In this document: in pieces, positions 51,788-60,586 of the stretch
Layout: each line of letters opens with the position of its first letter
Position numbering within the stretch: the first letter of the stretch is position 1
Origin: an uncultured Ferrovibrio sp.
Lineage (GTDB): Bacteria > Pseudomonadota > Alphaproteobacteria > Ferrovibrionales > Ferrovibrionaceae
NCBI RefSeq assembly: GCF_937960835.1
Contig: NZ_CALGPC010000017.1
Span: forward strand, 1 to 64,000
Length of the DNA stretch: 64,000 bases
Reading direction: 5' to 3'
Notes under the pieces: model-generated
Told to the model about the DNA's origin: nothing
Databases searched by the model: none
What the model saw: only the letters and a program-made list of their open reading frames with translations
Program-made: the position numbers and the translations under genes

Positions 51788-54142
51788 ATGGCGTTTAATA
51801 TGCCCGCTCCGTTCCAGAAGGTCGGAATCAGGCAGCGTTTATACATTGCAGTCGGGGCCATTGCTTCCTTTGCGCTCGTCTCTGCCGCTGCCGGATGGTT
51901 TGCCCTGTCCCGTTTGGATAGCGCCATTACGGTGGTCACCGACGAAGGCGTTCCGACTGTTATCGCCGCCCTCAATCTGGCCGAACGGGTGGCCGATATA
52001 GCGGGTGTAGCGCCTGACCTGGTAACGGCTCAGGACGAAAAGGAAATCCAACAGCTCGTCGCCGGCATCCAGCAGAAAGAGGAGAATATCCAAAAGGCGC
52101 TGGACGTGATCAGCGCGACGATGAGCGGCGAAGGCGTCGAGACGATCGAGAAGGAGACCAAAACCCTTCTCAGCAGCATCGGCCAGTTGCGGCAGGTTGT
52201 GGATGCCCGGGTGCGGACCACGCAATTCCGCATCGAGGAGACGCAAAAGCTCACCACGATCCACGGCCAGTTCCTGCAGATCGCCGCTCCGATGGTGGAT
52301 GATGCGGTTTTCGAACTGACCTCCAGCATGACCTCGGCCACCAGCTCCGGAGACATGAACAAGGTGTCGGAGGCGCTGGGCAAGCTTGCCAATACCGAGC
52401 TGCTGATGCTGCAGGGCATCACCAATCTGATTGCCGAGGTCAATAACACCGTTGGTTTGCTGGCGGTCGGTGCGCAAGCGGCCAATATGGACGAATTGCA
52501 GACGATTTCCCGGCGCTATGAACTGTCTGCCGGTAAGGTCGAACGCGGGCTGGAATTCATCGAGAAGGTCAAATCCAATAAGGATCTCGCCAAGGCGGCT
52601 GTCGCCGTGCTGGATTTCGGCAGTCCGGGTATTGGCGTGATCAGCCTGCGTGAGCAGGAATTGTCCGCGCTCGAACAGGGCCGCCGCGCCCTGCAAGCCA
52701 GCCGCGAAGCGGCCCAACGGCTTGGCGCTGCGGCCGAGAAGGTGGTTGCGGAAGCCAATCAGGGCGTCGTCGGTGCAGCCACCGAGGCCAAGCAGACCAG
52801 CACCGGCGGCAAGACGATCCTGGTCGCCGTCGCGGTCGCCAGCTTGTTGGCAGCCTTCCTTGTCGGCTGGCTCTATATCGGCCGCCGGATTGCCGATCCG
52901 CTGACCTTCCTGACCGCAGCCATGGGGCGACTGGCCAATCGCGAATGGCAGACTGAAGTTCCCGACCGCAATCGTGGCGACGAAATCGGCGACATGGCGC
53001 GAGCCGTACAGGTGTTCAAGGAAAATGGTCTGGAGAACGAGCAACTGCAGCAGCAGGTCGAGCGCAACCGTCAGGCCGCCGAGGAGCAGCGGCGGGCACA
53101 GGAAGAACTGCTGGATCGCGCCGTCGGCGAGGTGGTCGGCAAGGCTGCCGACGGCGATCTGTCGGCCCGGATCGATACCCATCAGCTGGAAGGCATGATG
53201 GCGCGGCTGGGCGAGCGCGTGAACGCCTTGCTGGCCACGGTAGAAGATGTCTTTGACAACCTGGGCAAGGCGTTGGGTGCCATGGCGACCGGCGACTTCA
53301 CCCACCGGATCACGGCTGATTACGCCGGTGTGTTCGATCGGCTGAAGCAGGATGCCAACCGGACCGCGCAGCAACTGGCGGAGACCGTGGGACAGGTGAC
53401 CGGCGCGGCCGCCATGGTTCGCGACGCAGCGGCTGAAATCTCCTCGGGCAGCAACGACCTTGCCGGACGTACCGAGCAGCAGGCAGCCAGCCTCGAGCAG
53501 ACGGCAGCCTCCATGCATGAGATTACCGCGACTGTGAAGCAGAACGCTGATAACGCTGAGGCTGCCAACCAGCTTGCCATGTCGGCGCGCAACACGGCTG
53601 AGAGGGGCGGCAGCGTCGTGCAGGATGCCGTCGCTGCGGTGAGCCGGATCGAGGAAAGCGCACGGAAGATCTCCGACATTGTCGGCCTGATCGATGAAAT
53701 CGCTTTCCAGACAAACCTCCTTGCTCTGAATGCGTCGGTCGAAGCGGCGCGTGCGGGCGAGGCGGGCAAGGGCTTTGCCGTCGTTGCGCAGGAGGTGCGC
53801 GCCTTGGCGCAACGGTCGGCGAATGCGTCGAAGGACATCAAGGCGCTGATCCAGGCCAGCACCGGCGAAGTTCGCGAAGGCGCCCGCTTGGTCAACCTGG
53901 CTGGCGAAAGCCTGTCGGAGATCGTCACGGCGGTGAAGAAGGTGGCCGATATCGTCGGCGAAATCTCTTCCGCCAGCCGCGAGCAGGCGGTGGGCCTGGA
54001 AGAGGTCAATACCGCCGTTGCCAATATGGACGAGATGACCCAGCGCAACGGGGCACTGGTCGAGCAAACCACGGCCTCGGCGCAGGCCATGGCCCGTCAG
54101 GCCCAGGAACTGGCGGAATTGGTGGGACAATTCCGCGTTTGA
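51788..54142 (+). CDS. Methyl-accepting chemotaxis protein with large periplasmic helical sensor
   Basis: A 784-residue chemoreceptor. TM1 is at about residues 20-40, a periplasmic sensor of about 300 mainly helical residues follows, and TM2 is at about 345-364. Its size suggests a helical-bundle sensor larger than the usual four-helix type. A HAMP domain (about 365-415) is followed by further HAMP-like segments (about 445-540) and the MCP signalling domain, with its tip at about 635 (DEIAFQTNLLALNASVEAARAGE). It senses an unknown ligand and signals to CheA/CheW. An AAGGGGGG site precedes the ATG. Confidence 0.93.
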   Translation: MAFNMPAPFQKVGIRQRLYIAVGAIASFALVSAAAGWFALSRLDSAITVVTDEGVPTVIAALNLAERVADIAGVAPDLVTAQDEKEIQQLVAGIQQKEENIQKALDVISATMSGEGVETIEKETKTLLSSIGQLRQVVDARVRTTQFRIEETQKLTTIHGQFLQIAAPMVDDAVFELTSSMTSATSSGDMNKVSEALGKLANTELLMLQGITNLIAEVNNTVGLLAVGAQAANMDELQTISRRYELSAGKVERGLEFIEKVKSNKDLAKAAVAVLDFGSPGIGVISLREQELSALEQGRRALQASREAAQRLGAAAEKVVAEANQGVVGAATEAKQTSTGGKTILVAVAVASLLAAFLVGWLYIGRRIADPLTFLTAAMGRLANREWQTEVPDRNRGDEIGDMARAVQVFKENGLENEQLQQQVERNRQAAEEQRRAQEELLDRAVGEVVGKAADGDLSARIDTHQLEGMMARLGERVNALLATVEDVFDNLGKALGAMATGDFTHRITADYAGVFDRLKQDANRTAQQLAETVGQVTGAAAMVRDAAAEISSGSNDLAGRTEQQAASLEQTAASMHEITATVKQNADNAEAANQLAMSARNTAERGGSVVQDAVAAVSRIEESARKISDIVGLIDEIAFQTNLLALNASVEAARAGEAGKGFAVVAQEVRALAQRSANASKDIKALIQASTGEVREGARLVNLAGESLSEIVTAVKKVADIVGEISSASREQAVGLEEVNTAVANMDEMTQRNGALVEQTTASAQAMARQAQELAELVGQFRV

Positions 54143-54159
54143 GGGTGACAATTTAGCGT

Positions 54160-54187
54160 TTGACCCGTCCGGTTGGCGCGTTATACC
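54160..54187 (+). promoter_or_regulatory. Candidate sigma70 promoter for argC
   Basis: TTGACC at 54160-54165 and TATACC at 54182-54187, with a 16-base spacer, lie between the chemoreceptor stop and argC. The argC ATG follows about 30 bases later with a TTAGGAGG ribosome-binding site. Confidence 0.55.
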
Positions 54188-54216
54188 GATGCGACGTTTT
54201 TTCTTAGGAGGTCGGT

Positions 54217-55266
54217 ATGGCTAAGGCCGATGCCATTAGGGTCGCGATTTTGGGTGCCAGCGGGTATACCGGGGCTGAACTGCTTCGAGTTCTTCTGCGT
54301 CATCCGCGCGTCCGCATCGTCGCCTTGACGGCCGACCGGAAGGCCGGTGAGGGGATTGAAGCAGTCTTCCCGCAGTTCATTGGCCTTGGGCTGCCCAAGC
54401 TGGTTACCATCAAGGAAGTGGACTGGAGCGGCGTCGATGCCGTCTTCTGCGCCTTGCCACATGGCACCACGCAGGAGGTGATTGCTGGCCTGCCCGAGCA
54501 TTTGAAGATCGTCGATCTCTCGGCCGACTTCCGGCTGCGGGATACCGCTGAATACGCCAAGTGGTACGGCCACGAGCATCGCGCGCCAAAGCTGCAGGAA
54601 GAGGCAGTGTACGGCCTCACGGAAGTCTACCGGTCCGCGGTCGCCAAGGCGCGGCTGGTGGCCAATCCCGGCTGCTATCCAACCTCGGCGCAACTGCCGC
54701 TGATTCCACTTCTGGCTGCCGATCAGATCGACCCGGACGATATCGTCATCGACGCGAAGTCAGGCGTCTCGGGCGCGGGACGCGCGCTGAAGGAAGGCTC
54801 GCTCTACTGCGAAGTCGCCGAAGGCATCCACGCCTATGGCGTTGCTTCGCATCGGCATGGCCCGGAGATCGAGCAGATTCTGTCCGAGGCTGTCGGGCGG
54901 CAGATTGCCATCAGCTTCACGCCGCATCTGATGCCGATGAACCGCGGCATGCTGTCCAGCATCTATGTCAGGATGCGGCCTGGCGTCAGCGCCGACGACC
55001 TGCGCGCATCGCTTGTCGAGCGCTACAAGGACGAGCCTTTTGTGCAGATCGTCCCGCAGGGTGTTTCGCCGCAGACGCGCCATGTGCGTGGCACCAACTC
55101 CTGCCATATCGGTGTCTTTGCCGATCGGGTGAAGGGCCGTGCGATGCTGTTTTCCGTGATCGACAACCTGATGAAGGGTGCCAGCGGCCAGGCCATTCAG
55201 AACTTCAACGTTATGTTCGGCCTGCCGGAAACGACGGGCCTGGATCAGATTGCCCTGTTCCCGTGA
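54217..55266 (+). CDS. argC: N-acetyl-gamma-glutamyl-phosphate reductase
   Basis: A 349-residue enzyme of arginine synthesis that reduces acetylglutamyl phosphate with NADPH. It shows VAILGASGYTGAELLRVLLRHP, the active-site Cys in VANPGCYPTSAQL, SGVSGAGRALKE and the HRHGPEIEQIL segment with the catalytic His. Its stop overlaps the GTG start of the next gene (GTGA). Confidence 0.96.
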   Translation: MAKADAIRVAILGASGYTGAELLRVLLRHPRVRIVALTADRKAGEGIEAVFPQFIGLGLPKLVTIKEVDWSGVDAVFCALPHGTTQEVIAGLPEHLKIVDLSADFRLRDTAEYAKWYGHEHRAPKLQEEAVYGLTEVYRSAVAKARLVANPGCYPTSAQLPLIPLLAADQIDPDDIVIDAKSGVSGAGRALKEGSLYCEVAEGIHAYGVASHRHGPEIEQILSEAVGRQIAISFTPHLMPMNRGMLSSIYVRMRPGVSADDLRASLVERYKDEPFVQIVPQGVSPQTRHVRGTNSCHIGVFADRVKGRAMLFSVIDNLMKGASGQAIQNFNVMFGLPETTGLDQIALFP

Positions 55267-55796
55267 AGCCGCTGCTCCTGCCATTTGGTGACAAAACGCC
55301 GGTTATTGCTCCAGACGTTTTTGTTGCGCCTAACGCCACGGTTATCGGCGATACCGAAATCGGTGCTGGAAGTTCGATCTGGTTTGGCTGCGTTTTGCGT
55401 GGTGATGTAAACAGCATCCGCATCGGCGCGGGCACGAACATCCAGGACGGCAGCATCGTCCATGTCACGCGCGCCCGCTATGCGACGGTGATTGGCTCCG
55501 GCGTGACGATCGGCCATCTGGCACTCATCCACGGCTGTAGACTGGAAGACAATTCCTTCGTCGGCATGCAGGCTACCGTCATGGACGGCTGCGTGATCGA
55601 AAGTGAAGGCATGCTGGCGGCGGGGGCGTTGCTGACCCCTGGAAAGCGCATCGGGCGCGGAGAATTATGGGCCGGCCGTCCGGCCAAGCTGATGCGTCGT
55701 CTTGATACGGACGAACTGCAGAATATCTACAACACTGCAGCGCATTACGCGAAGCTGGCGGCCAGTTACCGCGATCAGCTCGCCTCCGGGCTTTAA
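55263..55796 (+). CDS. Gamma carbonic anhydrase-like protein (GTG start)
   Basis: A 177-residue left-handed beta-helix protein. Hexapeptide-repeat stretches such as APNATVIGDTEIGAGSSIWFG, read in part here, and the metal-site histidines in SIVHVTR and TIGHLALIHGC are those of gamma carbonic anhydrases and their YrdA/PaaY relatives. Activity as carbonic anhydrase is not certain for this group. A GTG start at 55263 overlaps the argC stop, suggesting coupling. Confidence 0.88.
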   Translation: MKPLLLPFGDKTPVIAPDVFVAPNATVIGDTEIGAGSSIWFGCVLRGDVNSIRIGAGTNIQDGSIVHVTRARYATVIGSGVTIGHLALIHGCRLEDNSFVGMQATVMDGCVIESEGMLAAGALLTPGKRIGRGELWAGRPAKLMRRLDTDELQNIYNTAAHYAKLAASYRDQLASGL

Positions 55797-55861
55797 CGAA
55801 TTCTTGAAAACGGCTGTGTAACCGTACCATCCTCTTTGGCCTGACTGGCCTAACGGATGGG

Positions 55862-56845
55862 ATGATGACCACCGACGCCGCACATACGGACTGGCCTGAA
55901 GATTTGTACGACCAGATCAAGGCGCATGGGGATTTTCTGTCCGGGCGCCTGGGCAAGCTCAATCGCGGCAAGCAGCTGACCCTGGTTGGCGTCGATCTCA
56001 CCGGCATCAAGCTGGTCGGCATGAATCTCCAGCGGGCCGTTTTCCGGGGCTGCCGTTTTTATTGTGCCGATCTGCGCAATTCCGATTTCAGCCAGGCGGT
56101 GCTTACCGGCTGCGATTTTTCCGGCGCGGACCTGACAAATGCCCGTTTCGTCTGGGCCAATCTGCGCGGTGCGGACCTGTCGCGCGCGATCCTGAAGGGG
56201 ACCCGGTTCGAAAATGCCGATATGCGGCCGCTGACTGAGCCGCCGGTTCAGCCGCATGGCAAAGGCGGCGTCGTATCCTTGAGCGATACGGTCTTGCACA
56301 ATACCAATCTCAGCCAGGCAAAGCTTCTTGGCGCGTCCTTCGTCGGTGCCATATTGGACGGGGCGATCCTCGACAATGCGGATCTGGAAGGGGCCGACTT
56401 TTCGTATTCCACGCTCACCAACGTGCAGTTCAAGAATGCAAAGCTGCGCGATGCCAATTTCCAGCTTGCGGACTTCAATGCCGAATTGATGAAACAGCTG
56501 CAGGGTACCGGCGCGAAGATTCCGCAGGAGATTTCGCCAGAGGTGCTTGATCAGGTGCTGCGCGACCACCAAGCCTGGATTGATTCCGAAGGTCAGGCCG
56601 GGCGCCGCGCAATCCTGGCAGGGTGGTATCTATCCCGCATGCATCTGATCAAGGCCAACCTGAATGGCGCCGATCTGCGGAAGGCCAATCTGTCGAATGC
56701 AAATCTGCATGGAGCACAGTTGATTTGCGCCGATTTGCGCGAAGCAAACCTGATGTACGCCAATCTGGCCGAGGCTGATCTGCGTGGCGCTTTGGTGGAG
56801 GGTGCCCGCGGTCTGCCCGTCGTGCAAAGCGACGGGAAAGGATGA
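55862..56845 (+). CDS. Pentapeptide-repeat protein
   Basis: A 327-residue cytosolic protein with three blocks of A(D/N)LxX repeats: about residues 55-120 (FYCADLRNSDFSQAVL, GADLTNARFVWANLRGADL), 140-205 (NADLEGADFSYSTL, LRDANFQLADF) and 260-320 (NGADLRKANLSNANLHGAQL). Between the second and third is a helical LDQVLRDHQAWIDSEGQAGRR segment. Pentapeptide repeats form a four-sided right-handed beta-helix; function is unknown. The stop touches the convergent small gene that follows. Confidence 0.88.
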   Translation: MMTTDAAHTDWPEDLYDQIKAHGDFLSGRLGKLNRGKQLTLVGVDLTGIKLVGMNLQRAVFRGCRFYCADLRNSDFSQAVLTGCDFSGADLTNARFVWANLRGADLSRAILKGTRFENADMRPLTEPPVQPHGKGGVVSLSDTVLHNTNLSQAKLLGASFVGAILDGAILDNADLEGADFSYSTLTNVQFKNAKLRDANFQLADFNAELMKQLQGTGAKIPQEISPEVLDQVLRDHQAWIDSEGQAGRRAILAGWYLSRMHLIKANLNGADLRKANLSNANLHGAQLICADLREANLMYANLAEADLRGALVEGARGLPVVQSDGKG

Positions 56846-57055
56846 TCAGCGTCTGGTGGCTGAGGCAGCTTTGCTGGCGCTGTTGTTCAGGCCCTTGATG
56901 GCGCGGTGAATCCGGCGCCAGACGAGATTGCCGGCGAAATTGCCGCTCGTCGCCATCTCGTTGATCTGGCGATACGCGTAGGCCTCGGCGCGGTGTGGAC
57001 CTTGCTCGGCAATCAAGTCCCGGGCGGCCCGCCATATCTCAGCATCGGTGGTCAT
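56846..57055 (-). CDS. Small conserved hypothetical protein
   Basis: A 69-residue protein (MTTDAEIWRAARDLIAEQG, ATSGNFAGNLVWRRIHRAI). The combination of a helical N-terminus and a W-R-R-I-x-R-A-I segment resembles a small family of alphaproteobacterial proteins of unknown function (possibly DUF6961, from memory). It converges on the pentapeptide-repeat gene with no bases between the stops. Confidence 0.6.
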   Translation of the reverse strand: MTTDAEIWRAARDLIAEQGPHRAEAYAYRQINEMATSGNFAGNLVWRRIHRAIKGLNNSASKAASATRR

Positions 57056-57394
57056 TCTGCCAGAATGACGGGAAAAGGTTAGGGAAAGGTAACCCCTCGC
57101 TTATACCGGCGCCGCTCAATTCCCTCAGCACTTGCCATTCTGCTTTGGTGAGACGACGGCCGCCGTGGCGAAGCCCGCTTGCCGTCCGGCGTACATGAAA
57201 CGCTTGGACGGGGCGGCCGCTGCGCTTCGACCAAAGTCGAACAACCTTAACCGCGATTGTTACGCTGTTCGGCCTACACGTGAATCTCCTTTAAGATAGA
57301 CTGATGAACGCAATAATCGAATAATACCGTTGCAATTCGCGTCATCTGTGAGGCAACGAAAACGAGGGGGGAACCCTCGGCCTGGGGAGGGATT
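57056..57394. other. Intergenic stretch upstream of the second chemoreceptor
   Basis: The 339 bases contain no gene I can support. Near the 3' end, CGAGGG at 57363-57368 and CCCTCG at 57374-57379 form a six-pair hairpin just before the GGGGAGGG ribosome-binding site of the chemoreceptor. A 33-codon open stretch from 57194 (MKRLDGAAAALRPK) has no support. I see no clear sigma70 or sigma54 promoter. Confidence 0.4.
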
Positions 57395-59326
57395 ATGCGG
57401 ATTCTGTCTGCTCTACCGGCGGGCTTTCGGATTGGTCTGGCTATCGCAATCGCGATTGGCATCGTTCTCGGTTGGGTGTGGTCGGTATACAGGGTGGATG
57501 TCGCATCGTTGACATGGGCGCTGGCAGTTGGGCTGCCTTTCCTTCTCGCCGAGATTCTTCTCATCACGTCATTGGCCACAGCTGGAGGGCTGACCGACAT
57601 TCTCAGCCGTTGGCCAGCGTCCGAGACGGAACTGGGAACGCAGCCTAAGCCGCTGCGCGACATCCTGATGCGCCTGAACGGCCTTTGGCGAGTCGAACAG
57701 GACAAGCAGGTAGCCTTGCAGCAGCGCATCGCGCAGCTGGAGGCCGAGATTGAACAGATCCGCCGCGCCGATAGCGCCATTCTTGACGACATGGCTGAGC
57801 TCTGCTCCGCCATGGGCGAGGGAATTCTGCATCAGCGGGTCAGCGGCAGTGCCAGCGAGGCCGCTGGGCATCGGCTTGCCGAGCGCTTCAACCAGATGGC
57901 CGAGACCCTGGATGACGTCGTCAGCGAGTTGAAGACATTATTCGGCCGCATGGCCGAGGGCGACTTGTCGTCAGGGATTGAAAGCAATCATGGCGGCGAT
58001 TTCGCCGTCATCCGCGAAGCGGCCATGCAGGCAATCGACCGGCTGGGCAATGTGATCGGCACCATTGTCCAGGCCGCCAATTCGATTTCCAGCGCAACGG
58101 TGGAACTGAACAAGGAAGCAAAAGGCTTAGCCCAGAGCGCGGAAGCGCAATCGGAAAGCCTTGACCGGACTGCCGCCGACGCCGCCAGCCTCAGCGAAGC
58201 CGCCCGCGCCAACGAGGCCGCCGCGAAACGTGCCAGCCAGAAGGCTGGCGAGGCCCGCAGCGCCGCCGAAAGCGGCGTGCAGGTGGTAAACCGCTCAATC
58301 GAGGCAATGAACGAGATGGCCGAGATGTCTCAGCGCATCTCGGAGATCACCTCTTTGATCAATGAGATTGCTTTCCAGACCAATCTGCTGGCGCTGAACG
58401 CCTCAGTCGAAGCGGCGCGGGCAGGCGAGGCGGGCAAGGGCTTTGCCGTAGTGGCGCAGGAGGTGCGCGCGCTGGCGCAGCGTTCGGCTAACGCGTCGAA
58501 GGACATCGGCGCCATCATCAAGCAGTCGAGCGACAAGGTGAAATCCGGCGTCACCCTGGTGCGGGAGACGGGAACGGTTTTGAGCCGCATCGCGGAAGCC
58601 ATCGATTCCATGGGGCAGCAGCTGGACGAAATCGAACAGGCCAGCACCGAGCAATCGAGCCGGGTAGATGGCGTCAGCCATGCCCTGATGGACATCAACG
58701 CGGCGACGCGCGGCTATCTGTCGGTCGTGCAGCGTACCGGCAACGCCATTCAGGATATCGACCAGCAGGTCGCCAATCTGGCGACGCAGATCGCCTTTGT
58801 CACCACGCCGGCGGACCGGCCCTTCCTTCTTGCGGCGCAGAAGGCGGCAGCGGAAATCAGCAGTATCTTCGAAGCAGCCATTGCGCGCGGGGAAATGACG
58901 CTCGAAGACTTCTTCGACGAGAATTACGTGCCGATCAAGGGCACGAATCCGCAGCAGTTCATGACCCGCTTCGTGAAGTTCACCGACAGCTATCTGCCCA
59001 AGATTCAGGAACCGCTGCTGGAGTCGAATTCCGCGATCTCATTCTGCGCGGCGGTGGACCGGAACGGCTTCTTGCCCACGCATAACCTCAAATACTGCCA
59101 GCCGCAGGGCAGCGATCCGGTCTGGAATGCAGCGAACTCTCGTAACCGGCGCATGTTCAACGATCCGGTTGGCCTGGCCTGCGGGCGCAATACCAAGCCT
59201 TACCTGCTGCAATGCTACCGGCGGGATATGGGCGGCGGCGTGTTTGTCCTGATGAAAGACATGTCGGCGCCGATCATCGTGCAGGGCCGCCACTGGGGCG
59301 GCTTCCGCATCGGCTATAAGATCTAG
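57395..59326 (+). CDS. Methyl-accepting chemotaxis protein with C-terminal extra domain
   Basis: A 643-residue chemoreceptor with two close transmembrane helices at about residues 10-32 and 42-62 and almost no periplasmic part. HAMP-like and coiled-coil segments follow, then the signalling domain with the tip NEIAFQTNLLALNASVEAARAGE near residues 325-350. Residues about 465-643 form an extra cytoplasmic domain, with FDENYVPIKGTNPQQF, AAVDRNGFLPTHNLKYCQPQ and CYRRDMGGGVFVLMKDMSAPI, GRHWGGFRIGY. This end is found in other proteobacterial receptors and probably senses a cytoplasmic signal; its ligand is not known to me. Confidence 0.92.
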   Translation: MRILSALPAGFRIGLAIAIAIGIVLGWVWSVYRVDVASLTWALAVGLPFLLAEILLITSLATAGGLTDILSRWPASETELGTQPKPLRDILMRLNGLWRVEQDKQVALQQRIAQLEAEIEQIRRADSAILDDMAELCSAMGEGILHQRVSGSASEAAGHRLAERFNQMAETLDDVVSELKTLFGRMAEGDLSSGIESNHGGDFAVIREAAMQAIDRLGNVIGTIVQAANSISSATVELNKEAKGLAQSAEAQSESLDRTAADAASLSEAARANEAAAKRASQKAGEARSAAESGVQVVNRSIEAMNEMAEMSQRISEITSLINEIAFQTNLLALNASVEAARAGEAGKGFAVVAQEVRALAQRSANASKDIGAIIKQSSDKVKSGVTLVRETGTVLSRIAEAIDSMGQQLDEIEQASTEQSSRVDGVSHALMDINAATRGYLSVVQRTGNAIQDIDQQVANLATQIAFVTTPADRPFLLAAQKAAAEISSIFEAAIARGEMTLEDFFDENYVPIKGTNPQQFMTRFVKFTDSYLPKIQEPLLESNSAISFCAAVDRNGFLPTHNLKYCQPQGSDPVWNAANSRNRRMFNDPVGLACGRNTKPYLLQCYRRDMGGGVFVLMKDMSAPIIVQGRHWGGFRIGYKI

Positions 59327-59356
59327 AAAAAATCGAGCGGGTTAGACCCGCTCGAT
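59327..59356 (-). terminator. Intrinsic terminator of the thiolase operon, overlapping its stop codon
   Basis: On the minus strand ATCGAGCGGGT, a three-base loop and ACCCGCTCGAT form a perfect 11-pair stem followed by TTTTTT. The stem begins inside the last codons of the thiolase gene, so the stop codon lies in the hairpin. On the plus strand there is no T-run after it. Confidence 0.9.
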
Positions 59357-60544
59357 CACCGTTGCGATACCCTGGCCGACGCCGATGCACATTGTGCAAA
59401 GCGCATAACGCCCGCCGGTGCGTTCGAGCTGGTTCAGCGCCGTGGTCAGAAGCCGGGCGCCGCTCATGCCGAGCGGATGGCCCAGCGCGATGGCGCCACC
59501 ATTGGGGTTCACATAAGTGGCATCGTCGGGGATTTTCAGTTCCCGCAGCACAGCCAAGGCTTGCGCAGCAAAGGCCTCGTTCAGCTCGATAACATCCATA
59601 TCTCGGATCGAGAGGCCGGTTTTTGCCATCACCTTCTCCGTCGCCGGAGCCGGGCCAATCCCCATGATTCTCGGCGCCACGCCAGCCACCGCGGTAGCGA
59701 TGATCCGTCCCCGGGGGGTGAGGCCATGCTTCTTGGCGGCTGCTTCCGAGGCCAGGATCAGAGCCGCGGCGCCGTCATTGACACCTGACGCGTTGCCGGC
59801 AGTGACCGTGCCGCCCTGACGGAACGGCGTGGGCAGGCGCGACAGCGCCTCCATGGTGGTCTCGCGCGGATGTTCGTCGCGGTCGACCACGACCGGATCG
59901 CCCTTGCGGCTCGGGATCGTCACCGGGGTGATTTCGGCTTCAAACAGCCCAAGCTTGATGGCATTCAGCGCCCGCTGCTGGCTGCGCAGGGCGAAGGCAT
60001 CCTGATCGGAGCGGCTGATACGGAACTGCTCGGCGACATTCTCCGCCGTCTCCGGCATGGAATCGACGCCGTACTTCTGCTTCATCAGCTTGTTGACGAA
60101 ACGCCAGCCGATGGTGGTGTCGTGTATTTCCACGGTGCGCGAAAAGGCCGTCTCTGCCTTGGGCATGACGAAGGGGGCCCGGCTCATGCTTTCGACGCCA
60201 CCGGTGATGATCAGGTCGGCCTCGCCAGTTTTGATTGCCCGGGCGCCGGCGCTCGCGGCTTCCAGGCCGGAGCCGCACAGGCGATTGACCGTGGCGCCCG
60301 GCACCTTTTCCGGCAGCCCCGCCAGCAGCAGCGCCATGCGCGCAACATTGCGGTTGTCTTCACCGGCCTGATTGGCGCACCCATAGATGACGTCGTCGAC
60401 CGCTTCCCAATCCACCGCAGGATTACGCTGCATCAATGCCTTGATCGGGATGGCCGCGAGATCGTCGGCGCGGACGGCTGAAAGCGCGCCGCCATAACGG
60501 CCAATGGGCGTGCGGATGGCGTCGCAAATAAAAGCCTCGGTCAT
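59342..60544 (-). CDS. pcaF: Acetyl-CoA acyltransferase, 3-oxoadipyl-CoA thiolase-like
   Basis: A 400-residue thiolase that cleaves a 3-oxoacyl-CoA to acetyl-CoA. The nucleophile Cys90 lies in TVNRLCGSGLEA; the second active-site residues are in NPNGGAIALGHPLGMSGAR and the Cys of ALCTMCIGVGQG. The starting segment EAFICDAIRTPIGRYGG and the 400-residue length match PcaF of the beta-ketoadipate pathway, but a general beta-oxidation role is possible. It is the last gene of the minus-strand cluster. An AGGGAGA site precedes the ATG. Confidence 0.9.
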   Translation of the reverse strand: MTEAFICDAIRTPIGRYGGALSAVRADDLAAIPIKALMQRNPAVDWEAVDDVIYGCANQAGEDNRNVARMALLLAGLPEKVPGATVNRLCGSGLEAASAGARAIKTGEADLIITGGVESMSRAPFVMPKAETAFSRTVEIHDTTIGWRFVNKLMKQKYGVDSMPETAENVAEQFRISRSDQDAFALRSQQRALNAIKLGLFEAEITPVTIPSRKGDPVVVDRDEHPRETTMEALSRLPTPFRQGGTVTAGNASGVNDGAAALILASEAAAKKHGLTPRGRIIATAVAGVAPRIMGIGPAPATEKVMAKTGLSIRDMDVIELNEAFAAQALAVLRELKIPDDATYVNPNGGAIALGHPLGMSGARLLTTALNQLERTGGRYALCTMCIGVGQGIATVIERV

Positions 60545-60586
60545 TTGTCTCTCCCTAGGGTCTCTCGTCCGGGCTGGAATGTCGCA

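Noticed and set aside
53660..53850. Near-identical DNA shared with 58320-58515, considered as a recombination repeat
   Set aside because: Both encode the chemoreceptor signalling tip, which is strongly conserved in all receptors.
51839..54151. A 770-codon open frame antisense to the first chemoreceptor
   Set aside because: The plus-strand frame has clear receptor domains. The antisense frame is repetitive and hydrophilic with no domain, and long antisense frames are expected in GC-rich DNA.
57194..57292. A 33-codon open stretch before the second chemoreceptor, considered as a small ribosome-associated protein
   Set aside because: It has no ribosome-binding site and no motif of known small proteins.
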